Assembly (NCBI RefSeq): GCF_000372725.1
Contig: NW_005198751.1
Coordinates: forward strand, 104,659-168,658
Length of the DNA: 64,000 nt
Reading direction: 5' to 3'
DNA from: Emiliania huxleyi CCMP1516
Lineage: Eukaryota; Haptophyta; Isochrysidales; Noelaerhabdaceae
This document shows positions 29,396 to 40,712 of the stretch, in pieces. The stretch's first letter is position 1. The number at the start of each line of letters is the position of its first letter. The translations under genes were made by a program, and so were the position numbers. The notes under the pieces are model-generated. The model searched no databases, was not told the origin of the DNA, and saw nothing but the letters and a program-made list of their open reading frames with translations.

Positions 29396-30999
29396 CGGCG
29401 GCGGTGCCCCGCCTGCGGGTGCAGCTTCAACACTTTGACTGGCGCCCACACCGCCGGCACCAGAGCTGCCACCGCCAGAGCCGCCGCCGCCGCCAGCAAT
29501 GCCGCCGGGTCGCGCCTCCGCGTACGCCTCGACGGTGTGGCCTCTGAACCGCGAGCCGTCGAGCTTGCTCCTCGCAAAGGCGAGGTCGCTCGGCGACGCG
29601 AACTCGACCACGCCGCGCTGCGAGCCGTGCCCGGAGAGCTCGACGGAGACCTGCAACACCTCGCCGATCCGGCGCATCTCGTCGCGCAAGCCTTCACGGC
29701 TCAGCGCGATCGGCAAATTCTGAAGGATGAGCCGGTGCCCGCCACCACCGCCATCGCGATTGCCCACATCGCAGGGGCCGCCGCCCCCGCTGCTGGCGGC
29801 CTCTGGCCCGCCGCTCACACCCGCGCCGCCACTGCCTCCGCCTTCGCCCCTGCTGCTGCTGGCGCCCTCGCGCCGCAGCTCGTCCAAGACGCTGCCCCTG
29901 GCGATGGCTGGCGGCGGCACCGCGGCTGGCGGCGGCACCGCAGCGGGAGCAGCGGCGGCGGAGCATGAAGCGCTCTCGCCGCTGCTGGCGGCCTCTGGCC
30001 CGCCGCTCACACCCGCGCCGCCACTGCCTCCGCCCTCGCCCCTGCTGCTGCTGGCGCCCTCGCGCCGCAGCTCGTCCAAGACGCTGCCCCTGGCGATGGC
30101 TGGCGGCGGCACCGCGGCTGGCGGCGGCACGGCAGCGGGAGCAGCGGCGGCGGAGCATGAAGCGCTCTCGCCGCCGCTGGCGGCCTCTGGCCCGCCGCTC
30201 ACACCCGCGCCGCCACTGCCTCCGCCCTCGCCCCTGCTGCTGCTGGCGTCCTCGCGCCGCAGCTCGTCCAAGACGCTGCCCCTGGCGATGGCTGGCGGCG
30301 GCACCGCGGCTGGCGGCGGCACCGCAGCGGGAGCAGCGGCGGCGGAGCATGAAGCGCTCTCGCCGCCGCTGGCGGCCTCTGGCCCGCCGCTCACACCCGC
30401 GCCGCCACTGCCTCCGCCCTCACCCCTGCTGCTGCTGGCGCCCTCGCGCCGCAGCTCGTCCAAGACGCTGCCCCTGGCGATGGCTGGCGGCGGCACCGCG
30501 GCTGGCGGCGGCACGGCAGCGGGAGCAGCGGCGGCGGCGGAGCCCGAGTCAGTCCTCTGCCGCGCCGCCTTGGCTCGGGCAGCTGGCGGCTCACCCAGCC
30601 TCGACTGAGACGCGCTCTCCTCCTCTCCCTCGCTCGCTGCCGCCTCTCTCCTCTCGCTGCGCAGCTCAGCCAGCACGCTGCCTCGGGTGAGGGCTGCGCG
30701 TGGGCCTGCATCCGCCCTGAGGCGGCACGTCTCCGGCCCAGCTTCCGTCTCCAGCCCAGCTTTTTCCGTGGCGGTGAGTGGCGCGCCTGCCGCCGTGTCG
30801 GCGGCCTGCGCCTCAGCCTGCGCCTCGCCCCACTCTTGCGGCGCTCGCCTCCACGCATTTACCCGCGTGTCCTTGCCATTCTCGACCTGCGTCTCCCGCC
30901 GCTGCAGCCGCTGCGCCGCCGCCATAACCTCGCCGGAGAGGGCGGACCCGCCACCGCCACCGCCACCGCTGCCGCTGCCAGCTGCGCCCCCGCCACCAC

Positions 31000-31078
<79 letters not shown>

Positions 31079-31223
31079 GCCACCGCAGCTACTCTTGTGG
31101 CACCGGCCGGGGCCAGCAGCGACCTGAGGCGGTGGCTGCGCCGCTGCCACCGTTGGCAACGCTGCTGGCTGCTGCGGCGCGGACTTGGCCTCTGCTGCCG
31201 CCACGCGCATGGCCACGCGAGAG

Positions 31224-31258
<35 letters not shown>

Positions 31259-31421
31259 GCGTGGCGGTGGCGGTGGCGGCGGTGGCGGCAATCCTGACGG
31301 CAGCCGCGAGAGTGGCGGCGGTGCGGGAGGGGCCGGCGGTAGTGGCCGCAGCTGCGGCTGTGGTTGTGCTGGCCGCAGCGCCGCGGGCGCTAGCACTGGC
31401 GGCGGCGGCACGTGCTGCTGA

Positions 31422-31459
<38 letters not shown>

Positions 31460-33034
31460 AGGCGGCCGCGACTGCGGCGGAGGCGATGGCTTTCGCGGCG
31501 GCTTCCAGAGCTCGTCTGAAAAGTCGAAGATGTAGTGCGCCGGGATGTTGGGCGGCTTCGGCGGCGGATCTGTCGCTGCGAGGTGCGGTGGCTCTGTTGC
31601 CGGGAGGCGAGGAGGAGGGAGGCGAGGAGGAGGAGGAGGAGGGAGGCGAGGAGGAGGAGGAGGAGGGAGGCGAGAAGGAGGCCGATCGGCCTCGGCGTGC
31701 CGCGCTTCCTCGGCGTGCCGCGCCTCGACTCTCAGCGCGACCGCCGCCGAAACCGCTGCCGCCGCCGCCGCAGCTCTGGTCGTCGCCGAGGGCTTGCGGG
31801 AGAGAGCGACGGCAGCGGCGTGACCTGCAGTCGCAGCTCCGGCGGCAAAGGAGGGGAACGCGCGGGCAACCGACGGTGCAGCCACGGGCACAGCCACAGG
31901 CGTAGCCACAGGCACAGCCACAGGCACAGCCACGGGCGTAGCCACGGGCGTAGCCACAGGCGTAGCCACAGGCGCAGCCGCAGGTGCAGCTGCGGGAGCA
32001 GGGGCAGGGGCGGAGGCAGTGGTAGGGGCGGCGGCAGCGGCAGGGACGGCGGTAGTGGTGGGAGAAGGGGCAGCAGGCGCAGAGGCCGGACGCATGCGCG
32101 GGCGCGCGCGCTGCTTCCTTGGCCCTGCGTCGCGAGCTGCTGCGGGTGAGGCTGCTGCGGGTGGGGCAGCGGCCGAGGCGGCCGAAGCGGGCGCTGGCAC
32201 GGGACTGCCTTGCACGCAGCTACCTCGTGCTGCGCCCGGCTGCTTCGCCGACGCGTCTGCCTCTCGATCCCTCGGCCTCTTCTGCTTCGGCAGCGGGTGG
32301 TGCGCGCCCGAAGCTGTCGCTCTCTTGTGTTTCTTGCCTCCCAGGTGGGCCCGCACAAGCTCCGCCCTTTCGAGGCTGAACGTGAGCGCGGAGCCGCAGC
32401 GAGTGCACCACAGGTGGGGAGCGCCCTTTGGCGTGGTAAACGGGATGAGCACATCGGCCAGCGTGCCACCCGCCGCGACGACGCTACGCGTCGGCAGCGC
32501 CGTCTTCGGAGGTCGGTACGCGGCTGGAGTGCCAGAGGCGACGGCGGAGGTAGCGGAGGAGGCGGCGGCAGTGCTTTCACTTGCGGCCCGCTTGCTGTAG
32601 TCTGCTGGCCAAAAGGGCGCCTCTGCTGCCGGCGCGGGCTGTCCTCCGTTCACTTCCGCGAGCGAGACGGCGCCATCCGCGCCATCGATCGAAGGCTTGG
32701 AGCGGCTGCTGTTGGGTGCTGCTGGGAGCGGTGCGCCGTCTGCTGGGTGCTGCTTCGCCCTCTCGCGCTCCTGCTTGGTCAGCGGGCGTCGCTCGCCCCC
32801 CCCCTCGCCACCGTCGCCACCGTCGCCAGCGCTGCCGCTAGCGCTCTTTGCTGCGCACGTGCTGTTGGATGCTTCAGCGACGCTTGCCGCTCGAACGTCG
32901 GGCGGCTCAGCGGCGGGCTCGGCCTGCGCGTCCGCGGCCGAGATCGCTGGCCAAAATGGTGGTCCGAGCGGGCCGAGGACCTCGGTGAGGAACTCGCCCA
33001 GCGGTAATAAGGCAAGGCCAGCCAGGTCGCGCAT
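28739..33034 (-). CDS. Large low-complexity RNA-binding protein (RRM, RanBP2-type and C2H2-like zinc fingers)
   Basis: 1431 residues in one uninterrupted exon from an ATG. Order: N-terminal region with PFWPA motifs (about 26-30 and 136-140); a C2H2-like finger LWCTRCGSALTF...HLGGKKHKR near 207-238; long Ala/Pro-rich tracts; a run of about 25 Ser near 655-680; four 64-residue repeats each containing IARGSVLDELRRE (about 825-1080); an RRM (LILQNLPIALSREGL ... QRGVVEF) near 1096-1178; and a C-terminal RanBP2-type finger FWVCRSCGTRSWEARSSCRKCGV near 1390. The layout resembles FET-type proteins that phase-separate, but orthology is not established. Probably nuclear RNA metabolism. Confidence 0.75.
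29793..30560 (-). repeat. Four 192-bp tandem repeats in coding sequence
   Basis: Unit starts at about 29793, 29985, 30177 and 30369. Copies are nearly identical, including silent sites, so duplication or homogenisation is recent. Each unit encodes 64 residues. Confidence 0.92.
31001..31077. repeat. (CTG)n trinucleotide run in coding sequence
   Basis: About 25 CTG units on the plus strand, read as AGC (Ser) on the minus coding strand of the RNA-binding gene. Confidence 0.95.
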
Positions 33035-33283
33035 GGCTCCTCAGAACATGCCCGGTTGGCGTCGCGCGAGGCCGAGGGAGTGGCCTGGCGAGTAGAGGCC
33101 CCGCCCACCCAGGGTACCCTCTCCGAGGACCCATCCATTGGGTTGGCGTGTGAGAAGTGGGCTTTCGCTTTGAGTTGCGCTCTCGCAAAGCCCGATCCTG
33201 CATGATGTAGCCTCTCCGGCGGCGGCCTCCAGGCCACCCGACGCCCGCGCACGCGCGGCCGGCCTGCAGCAGCCCTATCGGGC

Positions 33284-33845
33284 GTGCCTGGAGGCGAGGG
33301 CGAGGTGGAGGGCGGCGGCGGCGTAGGCGGCGGCGGTGACGGCGAGGTGGAGGGCGGCGGCGGCGTGGGCGGCGGAGGCGCCGGTGGTGGCGGCTTGGGC
33401 GGCGGAGGCGCCGGTGGCGGCGACGTGGGCGGCGGAGGCGAGGGCGAGGTGGAGGGCGGCGGCGGTGACGGCGAGGTGGAGGGCGGCGGCGACGTGGGCG
33501 GCGGAGGCGAGGGCGGCGGCGATGTGGGCGGCGGAGGCGAGGGCGAGGTGGAGGGCGGCGGCGGCGTGGGCGGCGGCGGTGACGGCGAGGTGGAGGGCGG
33601 CGGCGACGTGGGCGGCGGAGGCGCCGGTGGCGGCGGCGTGGGCGGCGGAGGCGCCGGTGGCGGCGACGTGGGCGGCGGAGGCGAGGGCGAGGTGGAGGGC
33701 GGCGGCGGCGTGGGCGGCGGAGGCGAGGGCGAGGTGGAGGGCGGCGGCGGCGTAGGCGGCGGCGGTGACGGCGAGGTGGAGGGCGGCGGAGGCGTGGGCG
33801 GCGGAGGCGCCGGTGGTGGCGGCTTGGGCGGCGGAGGCGCCAGGA
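33284..33845. repeat. GC-rich minisatellite encoding a Pro-rich motif on the minus strand
   Basis: Built from GGCGGCGGCGTGGGCGGCGG and GAGGTGGAGGGCGG modules. On the minus strand it reads SPPPPTPPPPSTSP repeats, the same vocabulary as 51880-52430 (plus strand). No leader or globular domain accompanies it, so it looks like an orphan array of a surface-protein gene. It ends about 100 bp before the U2AF65 start. Confidence 0.85.
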
Positions 33846-33945
33846 AGTGAGTGAGAACTGCTCGACCCACCCGGATCCTGCTGAACAAGCTCCTCTTGTA
33901 GCTCGATCGGTCACACCGCCATCACCGCCGACGTCTCCCAGTGAG

Positions 33946-36124
33946 ATGATGGAGAGGGGGGACGACACCGCTCGGCTCGGAGTAAGCCCCGCCCCACATC
34001 CGTACCAAATCCAGGCACACGCCCCGGGGCAGATGTACTCGCGCCGCTCCCGCTCCCGCTCTCGCGAGCGCTACTACCGCGATCGCTCCCCTCCTCGCCG
34101 GCGCAGCCCGAGTCCGCGCCGGCGCTCGCCCAGCCCGCGCCGGCGCTCCCCGAGCCCGCGCCGGCGCTCGCCCGAAGCGCAGAAGGACGGCGAGGGACGC
34201 AAGCGGCGGCGCGCCCGGATGTGGGACGTGGACTCGTCCGGGCAGGAGGTGGCGCCGCCGGCCAACACGGCGGCGGGGGCGGCGGGGAGCGCGCTGCCCA
34301 ACGCGATGGCGAGGATGCAGGAAACCGCGATGATGACGGCGCTGCTGCAGCAGCAGGCGGCGCTTACGCGGCGCGCGCGGCGGCTGCACATTGGGAACCT
34401 GCCGCCGGGGCTGACGCTGGAGTCGATGCGCGAGCTCTTCAACACGACGCTGAGCGCGGCCAAGCTCACCCTCGACGAGGCGCCCTGCATCAACGACGTC
34501 CACATGTCTGGCGACGCGCGCTTTGGCTTTGTCGAGTTCCGGTCGGTGCTCGAGTGCACGAACGCGCTGGTGCTGGACGGGATGCAGCTGCTCGGCCGAG
34601 CGCTCAAGGTGCAGCGGCCGAACGACTACATGCCTCCCCCGCCCGGACTCGACAAGGTGCTCATCCCGCAGTCGGTCTCTTCCGTCGTCACCTCGTCCAC
34701 CGTCCCGACCTCGACCGCCTCGCTGCTCGGCCTGCACGGCGCGCAGCTGTCCGCCGTCGGCAACCCCGCCGTCTCGGCCGCGCTCACCGCGTCGGGGATG
34801 CCGCCCGGCGGGTCCGTCTCCGGCCTCTCGGGCGCCGCCCTCGCGGCGATGTCTGCTGCGGCGGTCCCCCTCGCCGCCGCAAGCGGTGCCGCCGCCGCGG
34901 GCGTCAGCGCGCTAGGCAGCCTCGCAAACAACAACCTCGGCCTCACGCGGCGGGCGAGGAGGGTGCACGTGGGCAACCTGCCGCTGGGCGCGGGGCTCAC
35001 GGCCGAGATGCTCAAGCAGTTCTTCAACGCCGCCATCACGTCGGCGAACCTGCACGACTCGTCCAAGGAGGGCGACCCTGTCATCGACTCGATGATCGGC
35101 TCCGAGGGCAAGTTCGGCTTCATCGAGTTTCGGACCATCGCCGAGGCGAGATACGGGGAGATATGGGGAGATGTGGGGAGATCGAGTTTCGGACCATCGC
35201 CGAGGCGACGCCGTGTTGCCACACCACCCACGGGACTGGACCCACACACGCTGGATTCGAGACTCTGGAGGTATGGGACTAGGCGACCTCGTGCATCGCG
35301 CTCAACAACATCGAGCTCGCCGGCAAGCAGCTCCGCATCGAGCGACCCCGCGACTACGCGCCCATGCCAGACTCGATGCTGGACGAGCTGCGCGCGGCGG
35401 GCGTGCTCGGCAACACCTCCATCTCGCCCGACGGGAAGGACCTCCTCGCCGCGGCGGCGCCCCCCTCCGCCGCGAGCAGCGGAGGGCTACTCCAGCTCGG
35501 CCTGGCCGCGCCCCCCGCCGCGCCCGCCGCGGCCCCAGCAGGCCCGCCGCCCGTCGACCCGTCGACCGCGACGCCCGTCCTCGTCCTCGACGCGATGGTG
35601 TCAAAGGAGGACCTGGCCAGCGCCGAGGAGATGGGCGAGATCCTCGAGGACGCGAGGTCCGAGTGCTCCAAGCACGGCGCCGTGTCCCATCCCCTACCTC
35701 CACAGTACACCCCCCCCCCCTCTGCAGGTCCGAGTGCTCCAAGCACGGCGCCGTCTCCCTCTACGTGCCCAAGCCCGGCGTGTCCGGCCCTGCCGGCTCG
35801 GGGGCGGAGGAGGCTGCGATCGCGCTGAAGCTCTTTGCGGAGTACGGCACCGCCGCCGAGGCGCTCGCTTGCGGAAAGGTGAAGGAGAGACGCGGGAGAC
35901 GAGCGGAGCGGAGATGATGCCGGAGAAGAGCACATGTACATGTCCGCATATCTCCCCACACCTCCCCACACCTCCCCACACCTCCCCACACCTCCCCACA
36001 CCTCCCCCCTGGCGCGCCGCAGGAGCTGCACGGGAAGCAGTTCGACGGGCGGACGGTGCTCGCCTCCTTCCTGCCGCCCGAGGCCTTCCAGGCCGTCAAG
36101 GGGCTGGACTGCTTCACGGCGTGA
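33946..36124 (+). CDS. U2AF large subunit (U2AF65) splicing factor
   Basis: Recognises the polypyrimidine tract at 3' splice sites. Exons 33946-35145, 35283-35656, 35728-35878, 36023-36124; about 608 residues, or 579 if the ATG at 34033 is used. Order: RS region ([15 protein letters not shown] and SPSPRRR repeats), a U2AF35-binding ULM-like RRRARMWDV, RRM1 (RRLHIGNLPPGLTLE ... FGFVEFRSV), RRM2 (RRVHVGNLPLGAGL ... FGFIEFRTI) and a C-terminal UHM (EEMGEILEDARSECSKHG). Donors are GC, GT and GT. RRM2 and the UHM are complete only after splicing. Introns 1 and 2 contain copies of adjacent exon sequence. Confidence 0.93.
35146..35282 (+). other. U2AF65 intron 1 with duplicated donor block
   Basis: TCGAGTTTCGGACCATCGCC plus GAG|GCGA is present at the true donor and again about 55 nt inside. 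The spacer is ATACGGGGAGATATGGGGAG. Acceptor CTAG|GCGACC. Confidence 0.88.
35657..35727 (+). other. U2AF65 intron 2, exon-copy intron
   Basis: 71-nt GT-AG intron. Its first 30 nt, GTCCGAGTGCTCCAAGCACG and onward, equal the first 30 nt of the next exon, so AG|GTCCGAG stands at both splice sites. A C-rich tract fills the remainder. Confidence 0.92.
35879..36022 (+). other. U2AF65 intron 3 with CACCTCCCCA satellite
   Basis: 144-nt GT-AG intron. It contains five tandem CACCTCCCCA units (35960-36008) directly before the acceptor, where they act as a pyrimidine-rich tract. Confidence 0.85.
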
Positions 36125-37576
36125 ACGGACTCGACGCTCAGCTCGCGGGAGATTGCGGGAGATTGCGGGAGATCTGGGGAAAAAATTTTTAAGCCAACCC
36201 CCTGTCCCTTTTTGAACCCCCCCCCCCCCTTTTTGCGGCCGGGGGGTCCCCCCCCCCCCCCTTTCTTTACAAGGGGGTGTCCTTCCGGAGGGATGCAATT
36301 CGCGCGAGTGGTGCGCCTGCGGCGGGGTTCCCCCCTTTCCGGGCCCCGTTGAATGTGTCCCAGGCCGTTCCCCCCCCCCCCCCCCCTCCCTCCCCCCCTC
36401 CCCTCCTGCCCACCCACCCTCGCAGCTGGCACTCGAGCTGGGGGCCGGCTTCTGCACAAGCGGACGTTGGCCACGCAAGCCGCCGACACGGCCCCGCGAC
36501 ACAACACTGCGCTGCTCCACACAGGTGTGTGTCTGTCGGAAGTTACCGGCTGGGGGGGGCGGGGGCAAGGTGGCAAGCGTCTCGGTATTTTTCTCATTTT
36601 TTTTTTCAGAATACAGAAAGTGAGAAGTAAGGGGAAAGAAAGAAAGAAAACGGACAACCCCCACGGCTCTGGGGGGAGGCGGGGGGCCTAGGGGGTACCC
36701 GTGCGGGGGGGAGATGGGGTCCCCCAGCCCGCCGCAGCCCAATTTTTTTTCTTTTTTGCGCGATTTTTCACTTGTTTTCATGGGAATTCGCGGTACTTGC
36801 GGCCATGCTATCACGCCTTGCGACAGCCTGTCGGCGCTGCTGACCGTGCCCTGCTGCACAATTGACCGCCTGCATAGCTCACGGCCTTAGTATCCAGCAT
36901 TCAGTGACGACCTGATCGTACGGCCAGTAGGAAGGTGTCCTTCCAGCTGCGTGCACGCTTGGCGCAATGCCCGTCACAAACTGCCTCGGATTGGCTGCTG
37001 GCACTCTCGAGGCTATGCCTACACAGCCTCGCGCGCATGCGCAGTCAAGAGGGATCACGCACCTTCTCAGGACAGCACCGGCGCCTCTCTTGTGGACCGG
37101 CAAACTTGGTGGTCTAGTGTCACCAATGTGGGACCAGTGCGGCATCGCGCCATCGACAGCTCTGAACTGCGCCTCACCACTGACCGGGAAGGCCGCCAAG
37201 TGGGCCAGCACCGATCGCACATTGTGGCAGCAGTCACCAGTGCGTGTCTGATAGCTAGAGCAGCAGCATCAGGGTCGCAGGGTCGGATCGTGTCAAGCCT
37301 CTCGCCCGGCCGGCCGCGTGCAGACGTCGGCCTGTCTGCTGTCTGGAGTGATCTGTCGGCGGTCAGTACGACCGATCAGGTCAGAGTTTTCGGATGGTTG
37401 GAGGGTCTATCTGTATGTACTCCTCGAGATCTCTCCAAATCTGCCTTCTGTTAGACCGGGTTAGATCCGGAAGTTGGTGCTAGTAGAGACTAGTAGAGCC
37501 GGAGCCCCGTTTCCGCACTGCGGCGCGGCGCACGGTGCCTCCGGGGGCCCCCGCCTCCCCCCAGAGCCCCACGGAG
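36125..37576. other. Intergenic region with homopolymer runs
   Basis: Several C10-C17 runs (36210-36400) and T-rich runs. A partial tail of the dispersed repeat lies at about 36635-36665 (GAAAGAAAGAAAGAAAACGG). From 36880 to 37450 the composition is more balanced but has no recognisable gene. Confidence 0.5.
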
Positions 37577-38035
37577 GGAATGGGAGGACGGCACGGGCGC
37601 ACGCCGCCACCACACAGGGATTTTAAGGAGAGGGGTGTGATGCGCTAGCCGTCACCCACCCTTGGGCGTCCGCCTCTTCCTATCTCCCTTCGCAGTCTCT
37701 CGCCGATTCTCGCTGCAACCTTCATGCCCACCTCGCGGTCGTCCGGGCATATCTTGGCCCCTCTCGAGTCTATCGAGCTCTCCTCGCGCAAGGACGACTC
37801 TTCTGACGCCCACTGCGATCATTTGCCGCCCAGTCATATCGTTGCTCAGGTCCACTCTCTCTTCTAAAACTTGTGCCTCCACGGATGATGTCGGCGCTGG
37901 GGTCCCCTTCGGGTGCATCGTGACAGCTGACAACGGGATTTCCACTGGTTCGTCCTCCTCGGAGTCGTCTTCCCCGGGGGAGGTGGTCAGGACTGCTACG
38001 CATATGTAATCGCCCAGAATGCACAGATCGGCCAT
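37577..38035 (-). repeat. Dispersed 3'-tailed repeat, antisense copy with coding remnant
   Basis: The minus strand encodes an ATG-started 127-residue frame (VDLSNDMTGRQMIAVGVRR) shared with the copies at 39206-39760 and 62100-62575. The terminal CTTT tail is absent here: the copy begins at ACGGCACGGG. The protein is unrecognised and probably an element-encoded product. Confidence 0.7.
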
Positions 38036-38450
38036 GTTATGTCAATACGCGCCCGCGATCCATAGTGCGTCGGCCAGACGTCGCGTATTTCGGTGTCGTG
38101 CCCGAGCCAAGTGGCGCCTGAGGGAGCAACAAATGTCTTGCGTATTACGAGTCCGTCTTCTGCATCCACCTTCGGCCGATCGGGGTGTGCCTCTCAAGGC
38201 GCGCTACGCCCCACGTACTACGCACACGCATTCCGGATTCGAGTGAGAAGTGGCGGCCGACGGGGGTTACGCCTCACGCATTACGCATACGCTTGATGCA
38301 TTCGCACGCCCAAGGTGTCGGAGAGGGCCTACGCCCCACGTACTACGCATTCGAGTGAGAAGTGGCGGCCGGCGGGGGTTACGTCTCACGCATTACGCAT
38401 ACGTTTTACGCATTCGCATGTCGGAGAGCGACCGTGCCTCGTTCGCCGCT
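38031..38450 (+). repeat. Inverted-repeat arm, left
   Basis: Blocks GGCCA(T)GTTATG, GACGTCGCGTATTTCGGTG and GCGTATTACG...GTCTTCTGCA recur reverse-complemented at 41880-42240. Internally it holds about 115-bp tandem repeats (GAGAAGTGGCGGCCG...GGGTTACG) with TACGCAT-rich strings. Together the arms bracket the CRAL-TRIO gene. Confidence 0.65.
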
Positions 38451-39118
38451 TTTCAAGTTTGTTGTAGAGATTTCACGTTGTAGAGCGCCTCTACATCGCT
38501 TGAGCACTTGAGCACTGGATAGGGTCGATTCCGCGTGGTACGGGACCCCTCGATCGTCTCACCCTCCCTCACTGGAGTGTTCATTGGGGGGGGTCATAAC
38601 AAACACGGTACAGGATCGAGGTGCACGCTGCCGAAGCAGTGTCGTCCCCCCTCTCCTTGGCGGCGGTGGCGGTGTGACCGATCGAGCTACATCGCTCTAC
38701 AACGCACGCAGTTCGTCCCGCGGCGGATGTAGAGCTCTACAGCTCTCCAGCGCTCTCCAGCGCTCTACAGCTCTACAGCTCTACAGCGCTCTACACTCTA
38801 CATCCTCTACACCCTCCCGCACCGCCTAAAATTCTTTTTCGCACGGAAACTGACGCCCCCCCGGGGGCGGGCCCAGTACCTCGAGAGAGAGATTTTTAGA
38901 AGCCAACAAGAAATGTGTCACACACAGTGAGATTTGGGCTCTGAGGTGACTTGGACCACCAAGAACTGGCTAGGGCTGCAGAAGCAGCGTATCTCAGTCG
39001 TTCTTCACACGGCCATCGCAGAGCAGATTGTGAATGAGCTTGCCTCCGGCGAGGGCGGTCGAGTGCACGGAGCTTAGTGCCTCGCCGTCCTCGCCCAGGA
39101 GTCGCTTAGGCGGCTCCC
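38451..39118. other. Intergenic region with short satellites
   Basis: A 9-10 bp satellite AGCTCTACAGCTCTCCAGCG runs over about 38730-38810. TAAAATTCTTTTTCGC at about 38827 recurs several times in this part of the window. No gene. Confidence 0.55.
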
Positions 39119-39178
39119 GTGGTGTACCTGTGTTAGTGCCAGTGCGCGCCAGTCCCGTGCCCAGTGTCGTGGCAGCCT
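39119..39178 (+). repeat. About 50-bp block shared with 61147-61206
   Basis: GTGGTGTACCTGTGTTAGTG and the next 30 bp occur reverse-complemented at 61147-61206. In both places a dispersed-repeat copy lies close by. Confidence 0.8.
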
Positions 39179-39205
39179 TTTTTAATTCTTTTTCAGTGTA
39201 AAAAA

Positions 39206-39760
39206 AAGACAGAAAGAAAACGGACAACCCAAGGGAGGGATGGGAGGACGGCACGCCGCCACCACACAGGGATTTTAAGGAGAGGGGTGTGGTGCGCTAG
39301 CCGTCGCCCACCCTTGGGCGTCCGCCTCTTCCTATGTCTCTTCGCAGTCTCTCTCCGATTCTCGCTTCAATCTTCGTGCCACCTCGCGGTCGCCCCCTTC
39401 TCGTCGTGCTCTCCCTTGTCGCTTCTTCCTCTGTCGCGTCGCTCTCCTCTGCCTCGTTCTGTGCCGCCGCCGCCGCCTGCCGTTCCCTTGTTCTCTCGGC
39501 TTCTTTCGCCTTTCGGCGCAGCTCCGCCCTCCTTTGCTGCATATCCTGGCCCCTCGAGTCTATCGAGCTCTCCTCGAGCAAGGACGAGTCTTCTGACGCC
39601 CACTGCTATCATTTGCCGCCCAGTCATATCATTGCTCAGGTCCACTCTCTCTTCGAACACTTGTGCCTTCACGGATGATGCCGGCGCTGGGGTCCCCTTC
39701 GGGTGCATCGTGACGGCTGACAACGGGATTTCCGCTGGTCCGTCCTCCTCTGAGTCGTTT
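39206..39760 (-). repeat. Dispersed 3'-tailed repeat, antisense long copy
   Basis: Includes the AAAGAAAAC tail, the ACCACACAGGGATTTTAAGG block and a decayed coding remnant (VDLSNDMTGRQMIAVG, AELRRKAKEAERTRERQ) on the minus strand. It is very similar to 62100-62575. Confidence 0.8.
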
Positions 39761-39920
39761 TCCCCCGCTTCCTTCCGCTCGGCTCTTCTTTCGGTAGCAG
39801 CGAGTTGCGTTCAAAAATTCTTTTTTCACTGTAAATTCTTTTTCGTAGAAGGTGCGCGCCGAGCTCGAGAAGCGCGTCTCGATCGCCACTCTGCCTCTCT
39901 CCGATCCTGCTAAACCGGGT

Positions 39921-40712
39921 ATGACAACCACCAAGGCCGACCCCGCCTCGCCCGCGGCGGTGGCCGCGCTCATGGAGCGGGTGGCTGCCCAGCCGGGAGC
40001 GAGTGAGTGGGTGGATGAGGCCTGCTGCCGCAGATACCTCGTCGCGAGGCAGGGCGACGAGGACAAGGCGGCGGCGATGCTCTGCGAGACGCTTGACTGG
40101 CGCGCGCAGTTTCTGAGCGGCCTGGAGGCGCGTCACCGCGACATTCGGCGCGCCAACGCGACGGGCAAGCTGCGGGTATGCAGCTTTGCTGACCGCGAGG
40201 GTCGGCCCGTCCTGCGGATGGCGCCGCGGCTCGAGAACTGCCGCAATGAGCACGACGCGAACCTGAACAACCTGGTGTACCACATGGAGCGGCTCACGGG
40301 AGGCCGGTCCGTGGCGGGCGTGCCTCCCTCTCCGGATGGCAAGGCGATCATCGTCATGGACTTTCGCGGCTTCTCGATGTTCAACCAGCCCCCGATGCGC
40401 ACCAGCCGCGCCACGCTGGCGATCCTGCAGAACCACTATCCGGAGCGGGCGCACAAGTTCCTGCTCCTGCACGCGCCCGCCCTCTTCCACGCCTTCTACC
40501 GGGCCATGTGGCGCTTCATCGACCCGCGCACGCGCGAGAAGATTGTGTTTGTCAAGCACGACCGCGAGGCGCTCGAGCGCCACTTTGAGCCGAGCGCGGT
40601 GGAGTGGCTCTCGGCGGCGCCCGGGGAGGGCGACGGGTGGGACGCGGACGAGTACTTTGCGGAGGACGACGAGCTGCCCTCGCTCACCAGCCCGCGGGCG
40701 GTGCTGCGCTGA
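39921..40712 (+). CDS. CRAL-TRIO (SEC14-like) lipid-binding protein
   Basis: 263 residues, single exon, first ATG in frame. The N-terminal helical part (CRAL-TRIO N: LVARQGDEDKAAAMLCETLDWR) is followed by the lipid-binding domain: REGRPVLRMAPRLEN, KAIIVMDFRGFSMFN, ILQNHYPERAHKFLLLHAPALF, WRFIDPRTREKIVFV. The conserved YPER(L/A) and DP.T..KI.F strings are intact. Predicted to exchange phosphatidylinositol or another hydrophobic ligand between membranes in the cytosol. Its 5' flank is repeat-derived, with CACTGTAAATTCTTTTTCGT about 80 bp before the ATG. Confidence 0.9.
   Translation: MTTTKADPASPAAVAALMERVAAQPGASEWVDEACCRRYLVARQGDEDKAAAMLCETLDWRAQFLSGLEARHRDIRRANATGKLRVCSFADREGRPVLRMAPRLENCRNEHDANLNNLVYHMERLTGGRSVAGVPPSPDGKAIIVMDFRGFSMFNQPPMRTSRATLAILQNHYPERAHKFLLLHAPALFHAFYRAMWRFIDPRTREKIVFVKHDREALERHFEPSAVEWLSAAPGEGDGWDADEYFAEDDELPSLTSPRAVLR

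Noticed and set aside
28800-31900. Plus-strand Ala/Pro-rich frames opposite the RNA-binding gene
   Set aside because: They are antisense shadows of the 1431-residue minus-strand frame, whose RRM and zinc fingers are recognisable.
32779-33888. 369-residue proline-rich protein on the minus strand
   Set aside because: It consists of the minisatellite array plus unrelated flanks, with no leader or Cys/beta modules as in the real gene at 51.6 kb. Kept as a repeat.
36200-36430. Regulatory poly-C elements
   Set aside because: C-runs of varying length in a low-quality-looking stretch; nothing ties them to a gene or structure.
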